Shown: in pieces, positions 1 to 8,627 of the stretch | How positions within the stretch are numbered: position 1 is the first letter of the stretch | How the letters are laid out: each line of letters begins with the position of its first letter | Source: Candidatus Epulonipiscium sp. | GTDB taxonomy: Bacteria > Bacillota > Clostridia > Lachnospirales > Defluviitaleaceae | Assembly (NCBI GenBank): GCA_012519205.1 | Contig: JAAYQR010000004.1 | Span: 16,796 to 80,795, forward strand | DNA: 64,000 nt | Direction: 5' to 3' | Position numbers and translations under genes: made by a program | Notes under the pieces: model-generated | What the model was told of the DNA's origin: nothing | The model's input: the letters and a program-made list of their open reading frames with translations, nothing else | The model's database searches: none

Positions 1-1028
1 GCATTATCTCCTCTAGATAAATCCACATGAAAACCAGCGTTTTCAATTCTTTTCTCAATGCATTTTCTGCACTCTGCTGCCTCATCTCCAGTACATATCT
101 TTCCATCATAAAGGGAATATTTCTCCCTTATACCGATGGGGGATAAATTGGGCATTACTACATTGGCCCCTGCCCTTAAAGCCTTTTCCCTTCCTGTTGC
201 ATCTAAGGTTCCTAGGGCTGTGGTTGCCGGTAATAAGACACTAGGGAGTAAAAGACGAATAATCGCAAGCAGTATAACAGTCATTTCGGTGGTTCCTCCT
301 TCTTTCTTGGAAAGGGAAGTTTCCTTATGAGGAATAAACGGACCAACTCCTACCATATGGGGATTAAGTTCTTTTAAAAATCTTAAATCCTTTATATAAT
401 GCCCATAGGCCTGGTCTGGAAGTCCTACCATAAACCCTGCCCCCACCTGGTATCCTATTTCTTTTAGATTCCATAGACATTTTATTCTATTTTCAAAATT
501 GCCCTTTGGATGAAGAGTTTCATATAGTTTCTTATCTGCTGTTTCATGTCTTAGAAGATATCTGTCTGCCCCTGCGTCATAATATCTTTTATAGGATTCA
601 TAGGATTTTTCTCCTATTGAAAGGGTTATTGCACATTCAGGGTATTTATTTTTAATGGTATATACCATTTTTAATATCTTTTCATCGTTATAATACCTAT
701 CTTCTCCCCCTTGAAGTACAAAGGTTTTATATCCTAAGTTATAGCCTAGTTCACAGCATTCAAGGATTTCTTCAATGGATAACCTATACCTGTCCACGTT
801 TTTATTGGAAGCCTGAATTCCACAATATACACAATCTCTGCTGCAATAATTTGTAAATTCTATTAACCCCCGTAAATATACCTTATCCCCATAATATTTT
901 TCCCTAGTCTTCCTAGCCTTTTCCTTTAAATATTTAGTATTCTCTTCATCTATACCCTTAAAAAGTTTAAGTAATTCCCCATCATCTAAATTATTAAGTT
1001 CATATAATTTATCAATTAAACCTTTCAT
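1..1028 (-). CDS. hydE: [FeFe]-hydrogenase maturase HydE (radical SAM), 3' end outside window
   Basis: Radical SAM enzyme of the BioB/HydE group, which helps build the diiron subcluster of the [FeFe]-hydrogenase H-cluster. Translated from ATG at 1028, the protein starts MKGLIDKLYELNN and has the CX3CX2C cluster motif in NYCSRDCVYCGIQ about residue 65. It is followed by the strand FVLQGGEDRYY and by LRHETADKKLYETLHP, both typical of HydE. The frame stays open to base 1, so the C-terminus is missing. The start overlaps the stop of the upstream acyltransferase gene by 4 bases (ATGA), so the two are probably translationally coupled. Biotin synthase and PylB are relatives; the GGED and RHET motifs favour HydE. 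Confidence 0.85.
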   Translation of the reverse strand, partial: MKGLIDKLYELNNLDDGELLKLFKGIDEENTKYLKEKARKTREKYYGDKVYLRGLIEFTNYCSRDCVYCGIQASNKNVDRYRLSIEEILECCELGYNLGYKTFVLQGGEDRYYNDEKILKMVYTIKNKYPECAITLSIGEKSYESYKRYYDAGADRYLLRHETADKKLYETLHPKGNFENRIKCLWNLKEIGYQVGAGFMVGLPDQAYGHYIKDLRFLKELNPHMVGVGPFIPHKETSLSKKEGGTTEMTVILLAIIRLLLPSVLLPATTALGTLDATGREKALRAGANVVMPNLSPIGIREKYSLYDGKICTGDEAAECRKCIEKRIENAGFHVDLSRGDN

Positions 1029-1678
1029 AAAGCACCCCCGGTATTTTCCCATTGCTCCATTACGGTTCTAACCTTTATCCTTTGTTCTATGAATTCTTTT
1101 TTTAAATCCTCTTTATTTACTTCTACTGGTTCATGAATACATACTTTTATTTCATTAAAGGGAAACGGAATAACAAATTTATCCCACCTTTTGTTTAAGG
1201 ATATTTTTCTTCTTACCCTGATGGATAAAGGTACAACTCTTCTTTTAGAAAAGAGAGCAACTGCGAAAGGAAAGATTTTAGGTTCATGAAAAGGCCCTAG
1301 GGGGCCATCAAAGGTAATTGCCACACTGGAGTTCGCCTCTTCCCTAATGATACTCCTAATCTTCAGAAAAAAATTCCCCCCCGATGGTTCATCTGGAACA
1401 CGAATAGGCACATAACCAAAACTTTTACATATATTTGATATATAATTTCCCCTAGGGTCTTTGGTGGTAACTACACACAGCCGCTCTCCTTTTAATAAAG
1501 GGTAAAAAGAATAGCTAGAACCATGCCAAAATGAAAAGATAAACTTTTCTTCATGATTGGATTTAAGGTATTCACCATTACCGCTTAACTCAATTTTACT
1601 AGTAGCATAAACCAAACGTATATAGACTATAAATATGACACTAATAATCTTTTGAAACAAATCATGTACTTTTTTCAT
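1025..1678 (-). CDS. Lysophospholipid acyltransferase-like protein (DUF374 family)
   Basis: 217 residues, the usual length for the DUF374 group of the glycerolipid acyltransferase-like fold. An N-terminal hydrophobic stretch (about residues 9-25) suggests membrane association. The motif FSFWHGSSY near residue 50 and ITFDGPLGP near residue 122 match the conserved FWH and GPxGP motifs of DUF374. Family members are thought to acylate lipid-like acceptors, but the substrate is not known. The gene sits between a glycosyltransferase fusion and hydE and overlaps hydE by 4 bases. The envelope neighbours to the right (glycosyltransferase, flippase-like protein) fit a role in lipid or glycolipid modification; hydE does not and may simply be co-transcribed. 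Confidence 0.7.
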   Translation of the reverse strand: MKKVHDLFQKIISVIFIVYIRLVYATSKIELSGNGEYLKSNHEEKFIFSFWHGSSYSFYPLLKGERLCVVTTKDPRGNYISNICKSFGYVPIRVPDEPSGGNFFLKIRSIIREEANSSVAITFDGPLGPFHEPKIFPFAVALFSKRRVVPLSIRVRRKISLNKRWDKFVIPFPFNEIKVCIHEPVEVNKEDLKKEFIEQRIKVRTVMEQWENTGGAL

Positions 1679-1723
1679 GCCATCCTCCCTGTCAGTAATA
1701 CAACTCCTATCTCTATAGATATA

Positions 1724-3976
1724 TCAATCTAAACTTTTTCTAATAGAAAGAGCATTTTCTTGTTCCCTTATAGTCTTATGATATACCCTAGATGCTTTTT
1801 TTGCCATTTCTTCGATAGAAAACCCTTTTGAGAAATCATATGCATTTTTACCCGTCTTAACCCTTAAATCTTCGTCTTCTACCAACTCTATTACCTTTTC
1901 TCCCCATTCCTTGATATTTGCCTTTGTTTTGTATCCATTCTCGCCATCTATAATCATGTCATCGGTTCCACTAGAACGAACTGCAACTACTGGACACATT
2001 CCTGCCATAGCTTCTAGAAGAACCATACCCTGAGTTTCAGAACGGGATGCAAAGACAAAAATGTCAGAGGCTCTATAGTAAAATGCTATTTCCCTAGGTT
2101 CTACTTTTCCTATCAGTAAAATCGTGTCTTGTAGATTGTAGTCATCTATTACTTGTTGTAATTTTTGCTTTTCGGGCCCATCCCCTATAATAATGCATCT
2201 TACATCTTTTTTAGTTTTTTCTCTAATATACTTGATACCATCTATAAGAAAGTATAAGTTCTTTTCTTTAGTCAATCTAGATACGGAACATAATAACACT
2301 TCATTTTCAACATACTTTTTCTTTATTTCTTTGACTCTTTCCATATTTATATTTTCATATTGTTCAAATTCAATCCCCGTCGGTAGGACTTCTATGGGTC
2401 TTGTCACCCCTATATGTTCAAGATATTCCTTGGCACTTCCTGTCGGCGCAATGATTGTACTGCATCTTTGAGCAAACTTCCTTATTATTTTATGAGGAAT
2501 CTTACTTTTAAAAAGCTTACCACCAACCGGTAGATTATGAACATATTTTTCATATCTTGTATGGTATGTAAGAACCGTAGGAATATTATATTTCCTTGCA
2601 AGCTTCAGTCCCTTGTGGCCGATGCCAAAAGGATGATGGATATGAAGTATATCTATATTACGCATAGAAAATTCCTTTTCTATTTCTGGCAGGAAAACAT
2701 TAACTATAGGAAAATCAAATTGATTGGTTTCGTAGTATGTAATTAATTTGCATCTGACAACACTATCTTCATCGTCTTCCCATTTCTGGGGGTATTCTGG
2801 GGCAAATATGTATACTTTATGGCCTTGTTTTCTAAGTCCCCTTGAAAGTCTTTCTATAGAAATTGGAACTCCTCCCACGAAAGGAAAATAATTATTTGTA
2901 AACATTGCTATATTTAATTTTTCACCTTGATAGTCATCATCTTCCGAATAATCAAAGTCCCTATAATAATCAACTTCTCCTATGACCTTTTTATAAATGA
3001 ACAGTATTGCTAAAGACAATACAAATAATCCTATTAGAAAATTGATAAAGTTTATCTTAAACAATGAATAAAAATAAGCTGCTTTGCTACTTAAAACGCT
3101 CTTTAATCCTTTTTCTTCTCCCTTGCCTATTTTCTTAACTTGACATTCAACCTTATCAAGAGAAGGCTTTACCTTAACATAATGATAAAAGCTATTTTGA
3201 TTACCTAAAACAAGAGGGCCCCCTCCTCCGCCAGTGATGTAATAGGGGACCTCGTTGATTATTTCTTCGTGATACACCCCTATACTTGATGAAAATACCC
3301 CATTAACTTTATATTTTGTAAAAGAATCCATTAAAAATTTACTATATGCCGCATCGGAAATATATAAATTATTATGTACAGGATAATCTATTTGATTTGG
3401 CTTATAGGGCGATTTGCTTATAAATACAAATTTATTTTTATATTTATTTCCCTCTTCTAGCTCCCTTATAAGCCATTCTTTTTGCCAAGACATTGAAGTC
3501 TTTTCCGTAGCATCGATAAAAATATAATAACTATCCCCCGCACCAAAAGAAAAATATAGAGGACCAAAATATTCGTAAAATCTAAATGCACCTTCCCCCG
3601 ATACCTCTCCTTCTCCTATAGCCATGACGAAAGGAACACCTAACTTATTGATACTTTTATTCAAAACCCTATATTTATTATTAGAACCATCTACTACAGC
3701 GTTACCTGCAGAGATAACAAAATCTATATCATCATCCTTAATCGTTTTTATAATACGTTTATCAAATACCTCCACAGAACTTTTTATATTTCCTATTACT
3801 GCAAAAGTTATATCTTCTTTATTTTTGGATAATCCTTGTATTCTTTTAATATTACTATAGTTTAAAGAACATAAATCTGTATTAGAAAAATAAGTGCATA
3901 CTCTAAAAGATATAAGTACCGCTAATATAGCTGCATTTGCCCATAAATAGACCCTTGTTTTCTGCCTATTTTGCAT
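1724..3976 (-). CDS. Membrane-anchored fusion: degenerate calcineurin-like phosphoesterase domain + GT4 glycosyltransferase
   Basis: The ATG at 3976 is chosen because AGGAGG lies 8 bases before it; an in-frame ATG 24 bases upstream has no such site. The product is about 750 residues. Residues 10-28 form a membrane segment. Residues about 55-290 follow the metallophosphoesterase plan and end in a Gly-rich GGGGGPL strand. A second membrane segment lies at about 308-328. From residue 354 there is a complete GT4 glycosyltransferase (AMFTNNYFPFVGGVP, then SRSETQGMVLLEAMA). This topology puts the phosphoesterase-like domain outside and the glycosyltransferase inside. The metal-ligand motifs are replaced (see findings), so the outer domain is probably not an active phosphatase. 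The GT part resembles diacylglycerol glucosyltransferases, suggesting glycolipid synthesis; this is inference. It overlaps the flippase-like gene by 11 bases. Confidence 0.8.
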   Translation of the reverse strand: MQNRQKTRVYLWANAAILAVLISFRVCTYFSNTDLCSLNYSNIKRIQGLSKNKEDITFAVIGNIKSSVEVFDKRIIKTIKDDDIDFVISAGNAVVDGSNNKYRVLNKSINKLGVPFVMAIGEGEVSGEGAFRFYEYFGPLYFSFGAGDSYYIFIDATEKTSMSWQKEWLIRELEEGNKYKNKFVFISKSPYKPNQIDYPVHNNLYISDAAYSKFLMDSFTKYKVNGVFSSSIGVYHEEIINEVPYYITGGGGGPLVLGNQNSFYHYVKVKPSLDKVECQVKKIGKGEEKGLKSVLSSKAAYFYSLFKINFINFLIGLFVLSLAILFIYKKVIGEVDYYRDFDYSEDDDYQGEKLNIAMFTNNYFPFVGGVPISIERLSRGLRKQGHKVYIFAPEYPQKWEDDEDSVVRCKLITYYETNQFDFPIVNVFLPEIEKEFSMRNIDILHIHHPFGIGHKGLKLARKYNIPTVLTYHTRYEKYVHNLPVGGKLFKSKIPHKIIRKFAQRCSTIIAPTGSAKEYLEHIGVTRPIEVLPTGIEFEQYENINMERVKEIKKKYVENEVLLCSVSRLTKEKNLYFLIDGIKYIREKTKKDVRCIIIGDGPEKQKLQQVIDDYNLQDTILLIGKVEPREIAFYYRASDIFVFASRSETQGMVLLEAMAGMCPVVAVRSSGTDDMIIDGENGYKTKANIKEWGEKVIELVEDEDLRVKTGKNAYDFSKGFSIEEMAKKASRVYHKTIREQENALSIRKSLD

Positions 3977-5030
3977 TGATATAGCCTCCTGGAAAACCAC
4001 TTTTAAACATTTCTTTATAAAATATAATACCGCCTATTACCATACCTATATAAACCGTAACAAACCTCCATGTAAAAGTTAAAGAGATAATATCCCCCCG
4101 TTTGATAAAGTTTGAATAAATTAAGGTATACCCCCCTTCTGCAATTCCAGATGCTCCTGGAGTAATAGCAAAGTACATAATAAAAGTAATAAGGACCTGA
4201 AAAGAAATAATGCTTATAACAGGGATATGATATCCCAATCCATTAATAAGTACCACTGAAAAATAAAAAAGAGTAAATAAATATATAATGGCAAATCCTA
4301 TAGATAATAAAATATATTTCGGCTCTCCCTTAGCAAAACTTTTAATGCTATTTGAAAATGTATCTATTTCTTTATAAAGAGAACGGCTCCATTTTTTATT
4401 TCTTCTATTGCTGATTAATTTTTTTCTTTCCAAAAAATTAAAGCTACTAAATATTATTCCCTTAATAATTTTAGTTCGATAAATAAACTTATAACATATG
4501 TAAATTAAAACAAAATATATAAAAATAATTAAAAAGACATATACAATTCCTCCGCCTTTTGAAAAGATATCAATCAAACTTTTTTCAGTAAATATAATTA
4601 TGGGTGTCGTAATAAGAAAAAACACAGTAGCTATAACTGTTCTTATAGTAGTCGCAGCTGTAGAGTTTCCTATAGATATTCCTTTTTTATTCAAAAAATA
4701 AATCTGTGCAAAACCTCCGCCTGTAGCAAAAGGAGTAATATTAGATATAAATATATTTATGAAAACTAGTTTTAAAACATACAAAAAAGATATTTTAATA
4801 TCCAAGGCACGGATAATATAAAAAAGCCTAAGAGCATCAAAAACATAATACATTATAAGCATTATACCAATAATATATAAAGTTTCATACCTAAACTTCC
4901 TTAATTCAAGAAAGGAAGTACCGTCCCCAAAATGTTGATATAAAAATATTAAGGATAAAATAGAAGTTCCTATGAAAAAAAATGCAAATATTATATAGGC
5001 CCATTTCCTAGGTGGCACAATGTGAGTCAT
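3966..5030 (-). CDS. Flippase-like integral membrane protein (UPF0104 / MprF N-terminal-type)
   Basis: 354 residues with about eight hydrophobic segments (first near residues 11-30, last near 325-343). The central sequence NITPFATGGGFAQIYFL and the later TPGASGIAEGGYTLIYS match the conserved PxxxGG and PGxxGxxE motifs of the lysylphosphatidylglycerol synthase transmembrane / YbhN family. Relatives are lipid flippases or uncharacterised membrane proteins. The soluble aminoacyl-transferase part of MprF is absent. The stop overlaps the start of the glycosyltransferase fusion, so the pair is likely one operon that makes and moves a glycolipid. This pathway is inferred from context. Confidence 0.75.
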   Translation of the reverse strand: MTHIVPPRKWAYIIFAFFFIGTSILSLIFLYQHFGDGTSFLELRKFRYETLYIIGIMLIMYYVFDALRLFYIIRALDIKISFLYVLKLVFINIFISNITPFATGGGFAQIYFLNKKGISIGNSTAATTIRTVIATVFFLITTPIIIFTEKSLIDIFSKGGGIVYVFLIIFIYFVLIYICYKFIYRTKIIKGIIFSSFNFLERKKLISNRRNKKWSRSLYKEIDTFSNSIKSFAKGEPKYILLSIGFAIIYLFTLFYFSVVLINGLGYHIPVISIISFQVLITFIMYFAITPGASGIAEGGYTLIYSNFIKRGDIISLTFTWRFVTVYIGMVIGGIIFYKEMFKSGFPGGYINAK

Positions 5031-5114
5031 CTTTACAACCCCTTTTTATTTATTATATCTATAATAATATGTATGTTTCCACATTTCAACATATTATATA
5101 AACAAATGCAAATT

Positions 5115-5153
5115 AAAAAACAGTCAATTATTCTATAATCATTGACTGTTTTT
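5115..5153 (-). terminator. Rho-independent terminator downstream of the PspC gene
   Basis: Perfect 8-bp inverted repeat CAGTCAAT (5121-5128) / ATTGACTG (5141-5148), flanked by A6 and T5. In the minus direction it follows the PspC stop codon at once and separates that gene from the flippase-like gene. Confidence 0.8.
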
Positions 5154-5157
5154 AAAG

Positions 5158-5376
5158 TTAATTGCTATTATTACCATAGTAATCATTTCCTATAGGTTCA
5201 TCTGGGATAACTAAGACACATATAATATATGCTAAGACCCCACTACCACCAAATAATATAAACAAAATCCATAGAATCCTTACTAGAGTCGGGTCTAGTC
5301 CAAGATATTTCCCTAAACCTCCGCAAACACCACTAATTTTTCTATCAATTGTTGATTTATACAATCTCTTTTCCAT
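5158..5376 (-). CDS. PspC domain protein
   Basis: Small membrane protein of 72 residues. MEKRLYKSTIDRKISGVCGG is the signature opening of the PspC domain (phage-shock protein C), followed by LGLDPTLVRILWILF and one hydrophobic segment ending in VLVIPDEP. The ATG at 5376 is preferred over one 6 bases upstream: AGGAG lies 9 bases from the former and only 3 from the latter. In enterobacteria PspC regulates the membrane-stress response; in Firmicutes many stand-alone copies have no assigned role. A terminator follows, so it is transcribed apart from the genes to its left. Confidence 0.85.
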   Translation of the reverse strand: MEKRLYKSTIDRKISGVCGGLGKYLGLDPTLVRILWILFILFGGSGVLAYIICVLVIPDEPIGNDYYGNNSN

Positions 5377-5460
5377 TTTCATACACTCCTATTTCATATT
5401 TTATTGCCTTATTTATATTATATACGTATTAAATAATAATAAGTTTACTTAATACTACTT

Positions 5461-5539
5461 TTTTCATCTTTCTCTTTTTATCTTTTTCATATATAATAAA
5501 AAAATGCATAAAAAATTAAATTATCTAGAAAGATGAAAA
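5461..5539. repeat. 13-bp perfect inverted repeat upstream of the MATE gene
   Basis: TTTTCATCTTTCT (5461-5473) pairs exactly with AGAAAGATGAAAA (5527-5539), 53 bases apart in very AT-rich DNA. The right arm covers the only purine-rich stretch that could serve as ribosome binding site for the ATG at 5544. A TATAAT-like hexamer lies between the arms, so whether both arms are in one transcript is uncertain. Confidence 0.4.
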
Positions 5540-5543
5540 TACC

Positions 5544-6905
5544 ATGAAAAAAATAATAATAGACATAGAATTTTATAAACGCCTCTTTACTTTAGCTCTC
5601 CCTATTGCTATACAAAACTTTATTTCTTCCTCGTTAAATATGGTAGACACTCTTATGATTGGGAAAATAGGTGAAACTCCTATAGCCGCCGTGGCACAAG
5701 CTAATAAGATTTTTTTCTTATTTACCTTAATTTTATTTGGAATCAATAGCGGGGGCTCTAGCTTTACAGCACAATTTTGGAGTAAAAAAGATATAAAAGG
5801 GATAAGAAAAGTCCTGGGAATATGTCTGGTGTCAGGGGGAATAGCTGCAATAATTTTCTCTATTGGGGCAATATTTTTTCCCAAAGAGTTAATGTATGTT
5901 TTCGCAAAAGATACCGAAGTAATAGATTTAGGAAGCCAGTACCTAAGAATTGTTGCATTTAGCTATCTCATTACTGCCATTACTTTTTCCTACTCTATTC
6001 TCCTTCGTAGTACTGGAGAAGCTGTCATTCCTATGGTAATCAGTATGATTTCACTTGGGGTGAATACCTTATTAAATTGGACATTTATTTTTGGTCATTT
6101 TGGATTTAATCCCATGGGGGTTAGGGGAGCAGCAATTGCTACCGTTATTGCTAGAGTAGTCGAATTAGGGTTGTTTTTATGGATTGTATATAAAAAAAAT
6201 ACTTCCCTCGCAGCTTCTTTTAAAGAAATGATAGATATCTCTTCTGATTTTATGAAAGCCTTCTATAAAACGACTATATTTGTTATTTTAAATGAATTTA
6301 TTTGGGCTCTAGGGACAACTCTTTACTCCATCGCTTATGGTCGAATGGGTAAGGAAGCTGTTGTTTCTATCAGCATTTCTAGTAATGTAGAGCAAATCGC
6401 CATGGTCATCTTTTTTGGTATAAGTAGTGCCTGTGGGGTCATGTTAGGAAATGAAATCGGATATGGAAATGAAAAAAAGGCATTTTCCTATGCCAAACGT
6501 TTTGCCATTATAGGACCTATTCTTGCTCTAATCATGGGGGTTATCGTAGTAATAACTTCTCCTCTTATTTTATCTATATTTAATATTTCTCAGAATGTTT
6601 ATTTAGACTCTACAAAGATAATAGCAATCTTTGCTCTGATATTACCCTTTAAGGTATTTAATCTATTTACCGTAGTAGGAATCTTAAGAAGTGGCGGAGA
6701 TACAACCTATGGATTAGCTATGGATGCTGCTGGAGTATGGCTTATCGGGGTTCCCTTTGCCTTTATTGGAGGGCTAGTTTTAAATCTTCCTATTTATTGG
6801 GTATTTGCCTTGGTATCTTCTGAAGAACTTTTTAAAGCCATATTTGGTCTTCGTAGATTACTTTCAAAAAAATGGATTCACAATTTAGTGAATCACATGG
6901 GATAA
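5544..6905 (+). CDS. MATE-family multidrug/Na+ antiporter
   Basis: 453 residues with about twelve hydrophobic segments, the standard length and topology of MATE exporters. The opening LALPIAIQNFISSSLNMVDTL and the segment ITFSYSILLRSTGEAVIPM match conserved helix 1 and helix 5 regions; the two halves repeat, with LRSGGDTTYGLAMDAAGVW as the second-half counterpart. These proteins use Na+ or H+ gradients to export cationic compounds; the substrate cannot be told. The gene runs alone on the plus strand, divergent from pspC and convergent with the ABC permease gene (5-base gap, with no terminator seen). Its ribosome binding site is poor and lies in the arm of an inverted repeat. Confidence 0.9.
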   Translation: MKKIIIDIEFYKRLFTLALPIAIQNFISSSLNMVDTLMIGKIGETPIAAVAQANKIFFLFTLILFGINSGGSSFTAQFWSKKDIKGIRKVLGICLVSGGIAAIIFSIGAIFFPKELMYVFAKDTEVIDLGSQYLRIVAFSYLITAITFSYSILLRSTGEAVIPMVISMISLGVNTLLNWTFIFGHFGFNPMGVRGAAIATVIARVVELGLFLWIVYKKNTSLAASFKEMIDISSDFMKAFYKTTIFVILNEFIWALGTTLYSIAYGRMGKEAVVSISISSNVEQIAMVIFFGISSACGVMLGNEIGYGNEKKAFSYAKRFAIIGPILALIMGVIVVITSPLILSIFNISQNVYLDSTKIIAIFALILPFKVFNLFTVVGILRSGGDTTYGLAMDAAGVWLIGVPFAFIGGLVLNLPIYWVFALVSSEELFKAIFGLRRLLSKKWIHNLVNHMG

Positions 6906-6910
6906 CATAC

Positions 6911-7723
6911 TTACTCTCTCCATTTAAGAAACTTTTTTTCTAGTATAAGTACCGCCTTGTATAATAGGGCAGCTAGTATAATAAGTATAACAATGCTCGT
7001 CATTACCCAATCTAATTTAAAGATTTGGCTGCCATATATAATAAGATAACCTAACCCTGATTGAGCTACTAAAAACTCTCCTACCATAACACCTACAAGA
7101 GATAAACCAACATTTACCTTTAGGGCATTAATAATGGTTGGAACATTAGCGGGAAGTATTACCTTGTTAAGGATATCTTTTTTACCTCCTCCAAATGTTT
7201 CAATCAATTTTATTTTATCATGGTCCACTTCTAAAAAACCACTCAAAACTGTTAGGGTAGTTACGACTATAGACATTAATATGGCTGTAAATAAAATAGA
7301 CTTCATATTATTACCCATCCATACTATAAGAATGGGAGCTAATGCTGTCTTAGGAAGACTATTAATAATAACAAGATAAGGATCAGAAACCTTTAGGACA
7401 AAATTATTCCACCATAATAAAACTGCTATGGCTGTACCAAGAAATGTACTCAAGAGAAATCCTAAAACTGTTTCAAAAAGGCTAACACCTGTGTGAATGA
7501 ACAAGCTCCCGTCTAATATCATATTCCAGGAAGTTTTTAGAATTTTACTAGGTTGACTAAATATGAATGGATCAATCCATTTGAAATATGCTGCTACTTC
7601 CCAAATTAAAAGCAATCCTACCAGTATAGAGACTTGTGTAATTTTAACAGCTATCCTCGTTTTTTTTATTTTATTCATATACTTAAGATGTTCATTTGAA
7701 TAAACACTATTGCTGCTCTTCAT
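6911..7723 (-). CDS. ABC transporter permease (SsuC/TauC/ThiX-like)
   Basis: 270 residues with six hydrophobic segments. The cytoplasmic EAA loop ETFGGGKKDILNKVILPANVP near residue 180 is typical of BPD_transp_1 permeases of the nitrate/sulfonate/taurine group, which also include pyrimidine-precursor (ThiXYZ) transporters. The first 17 bases overlap the end of the ATPase gene, so the two form one unit. No periplasmic-type binding-protein gene is beside them, so the substrate is unknown. Confidence 0.85.
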   Translation of the reverse strand: MKSSNSVYSNEHLKYMNKIKKTRIAVKITQVSILVGLLLIWEVAAYFKWIDPFIFSQPSKILKTSWNMILDGSLFIHTGVSLFETVLGFLLSTFLGTAIAVLLWWNNFVLKVSDPYLVIINSLPKTALAPILIVWMGNNMKSILFTAILMSIVVTTLTVLSGFLEVDHDKIKLIETFGGGKKDILNKVILPANVPTIINALKVNVGLSLVGVMVGEFLVAQSGLGYLIIYGSQIFKLDWVMTSIVILIILAALLYKAVLILEKKFLKWRE

Positions 7724-8483
7724 CAGACTTCAACTCCTTCCACATAAGGTTAAAGTATTCCCTGAATTCAGGGGCTTCCCTAGATTTAAGTGGAGTTCTA
7801 TCATCAATAGACAACTTTATTGGGTGAATCGCTTTAATCTTAGCCGGCCTTTGGGTTAATACTATTACTTTATCAGCCATGCTTATAGCCTCAGAAATAT
7901 CATGGCTAACCAGTATAGCAGTCTTATTCTCTTTCTTGATAATGCTCCCTATTTCATCAGCTACACTTAGCCTAGTTTGATAATCTAATGCCGAAAATGG
8001 CTCATCTAAAAGAAGAATGTCTGGTTTTACTGCAAGGGTCCTAATAAGTGCTGCCCTTTGCCTCATTCCTCCCGATAATTCTGAAGGAAAATGATTTTCA
8101 AATTCTCCTAATCCATACATATTTAAGAGTTCCTTCGAATACTTTTTACTTTCTTCAGTTAGCTTATTTTGGATTTCCAGACCTAGAAAGACATTTCTAA
8201 GAATTGTCCGCCATTCAAATAAATGATCTTTTTGAAGCATATACCCGACCCTAGAAGACGTACCCTTTACTACTTTTCCAAAAACCAATGTTTCCCCCGC
8301 AGAAGGCTTTATGAGCCCTGCAATTAAGGATAAAATGGTTGATTTACCACATCCACTAGGACCTATAATACTTATAAATTCCCCCTTGTTAATGGTAAAA
8401 CTGAGGTTATCTATGGCCTTTGTTTCTCCCGAAGGGGTATGGTAATTTTTTACAATCGATTTTAATTCTACGACAGGCTTCAT
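7707..8483 (-). CDS. ABC transporter ATP-binding protein (SsuB/TauB-like)
   Basis: 258 residues, complete ABC ATPase. Walker A GPSGCGKST about residue 42, Q-loop in YMLQKDHLFEWRTILRNV, signature LSGGMRQRAALIRTL, Walker B ILLLDEPFSALD and switch His in ILVSHDISEAI are all intact. YMLQKDHLFEWRT (in place of VFQxxxLLPWRT) and the short C-terminus fit the nitrate/sulfonate family. ATG has AGGGAGG 8 bases upstream. It energises the permease encoded by the overlapping next gene. The substrate is unknown because no binding-protein gene is adjacent. Confidence 0.88.
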   Translation of the reverse strand: MKPVVELKSIVKNYHTPSGETKAIDNLSFTINKGEFISIIGPSGCGKSTILSLIAGLIKPSAGETLVFGKVVKGTSSRVGYMLQKDHLFEWRTILRNVFLGLEIQNKLTEESKKYSKELLNMYGLGEFENHFPSELSGGMRQRAALIRTLAVKPDILLLDEPFSALDYQTRLSVADEIGSIIKKENKTAILVSHDISEAISMADKVIVLTQRPAKIKAIHPIKLSIDDRTPLKSREAPEFREYFNLMWKELKSDEEQQ

Positions 8484-8562
8484 ATTATCTGCCTCCCTAA
8501 AATAAGTGTTTCAATAACTAATATATTAAAATAAACGATTAAATGTGACAATTTTCCAAATT

Positions 8563-8618
8563 AAATAAGAGTTACTCTTAGATGTAAAAAGGTTTTTATC
8601 TAAGAATAACTCCTATTT
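8563..8618 (-). terminator. Long-stem terminator after the hydrogenase-like gene
   Basis: Arms of 21 bases (8563-8583 and 8598-8618) pair with two mismatches that become G-U pairs in the minus-strand transcript. It separates the hydrogenase-like gene from the ABC transporter genes. The T-run after it is only moderate. Confidence 0.65.
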
Positions 8619-8627
8619 GTAATACTA

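Noticed and set aside
1724..4000. Active phosphoesterase domain
   Set aside because: All five metal-ligand motifs are altered; only the fold pattern remains.
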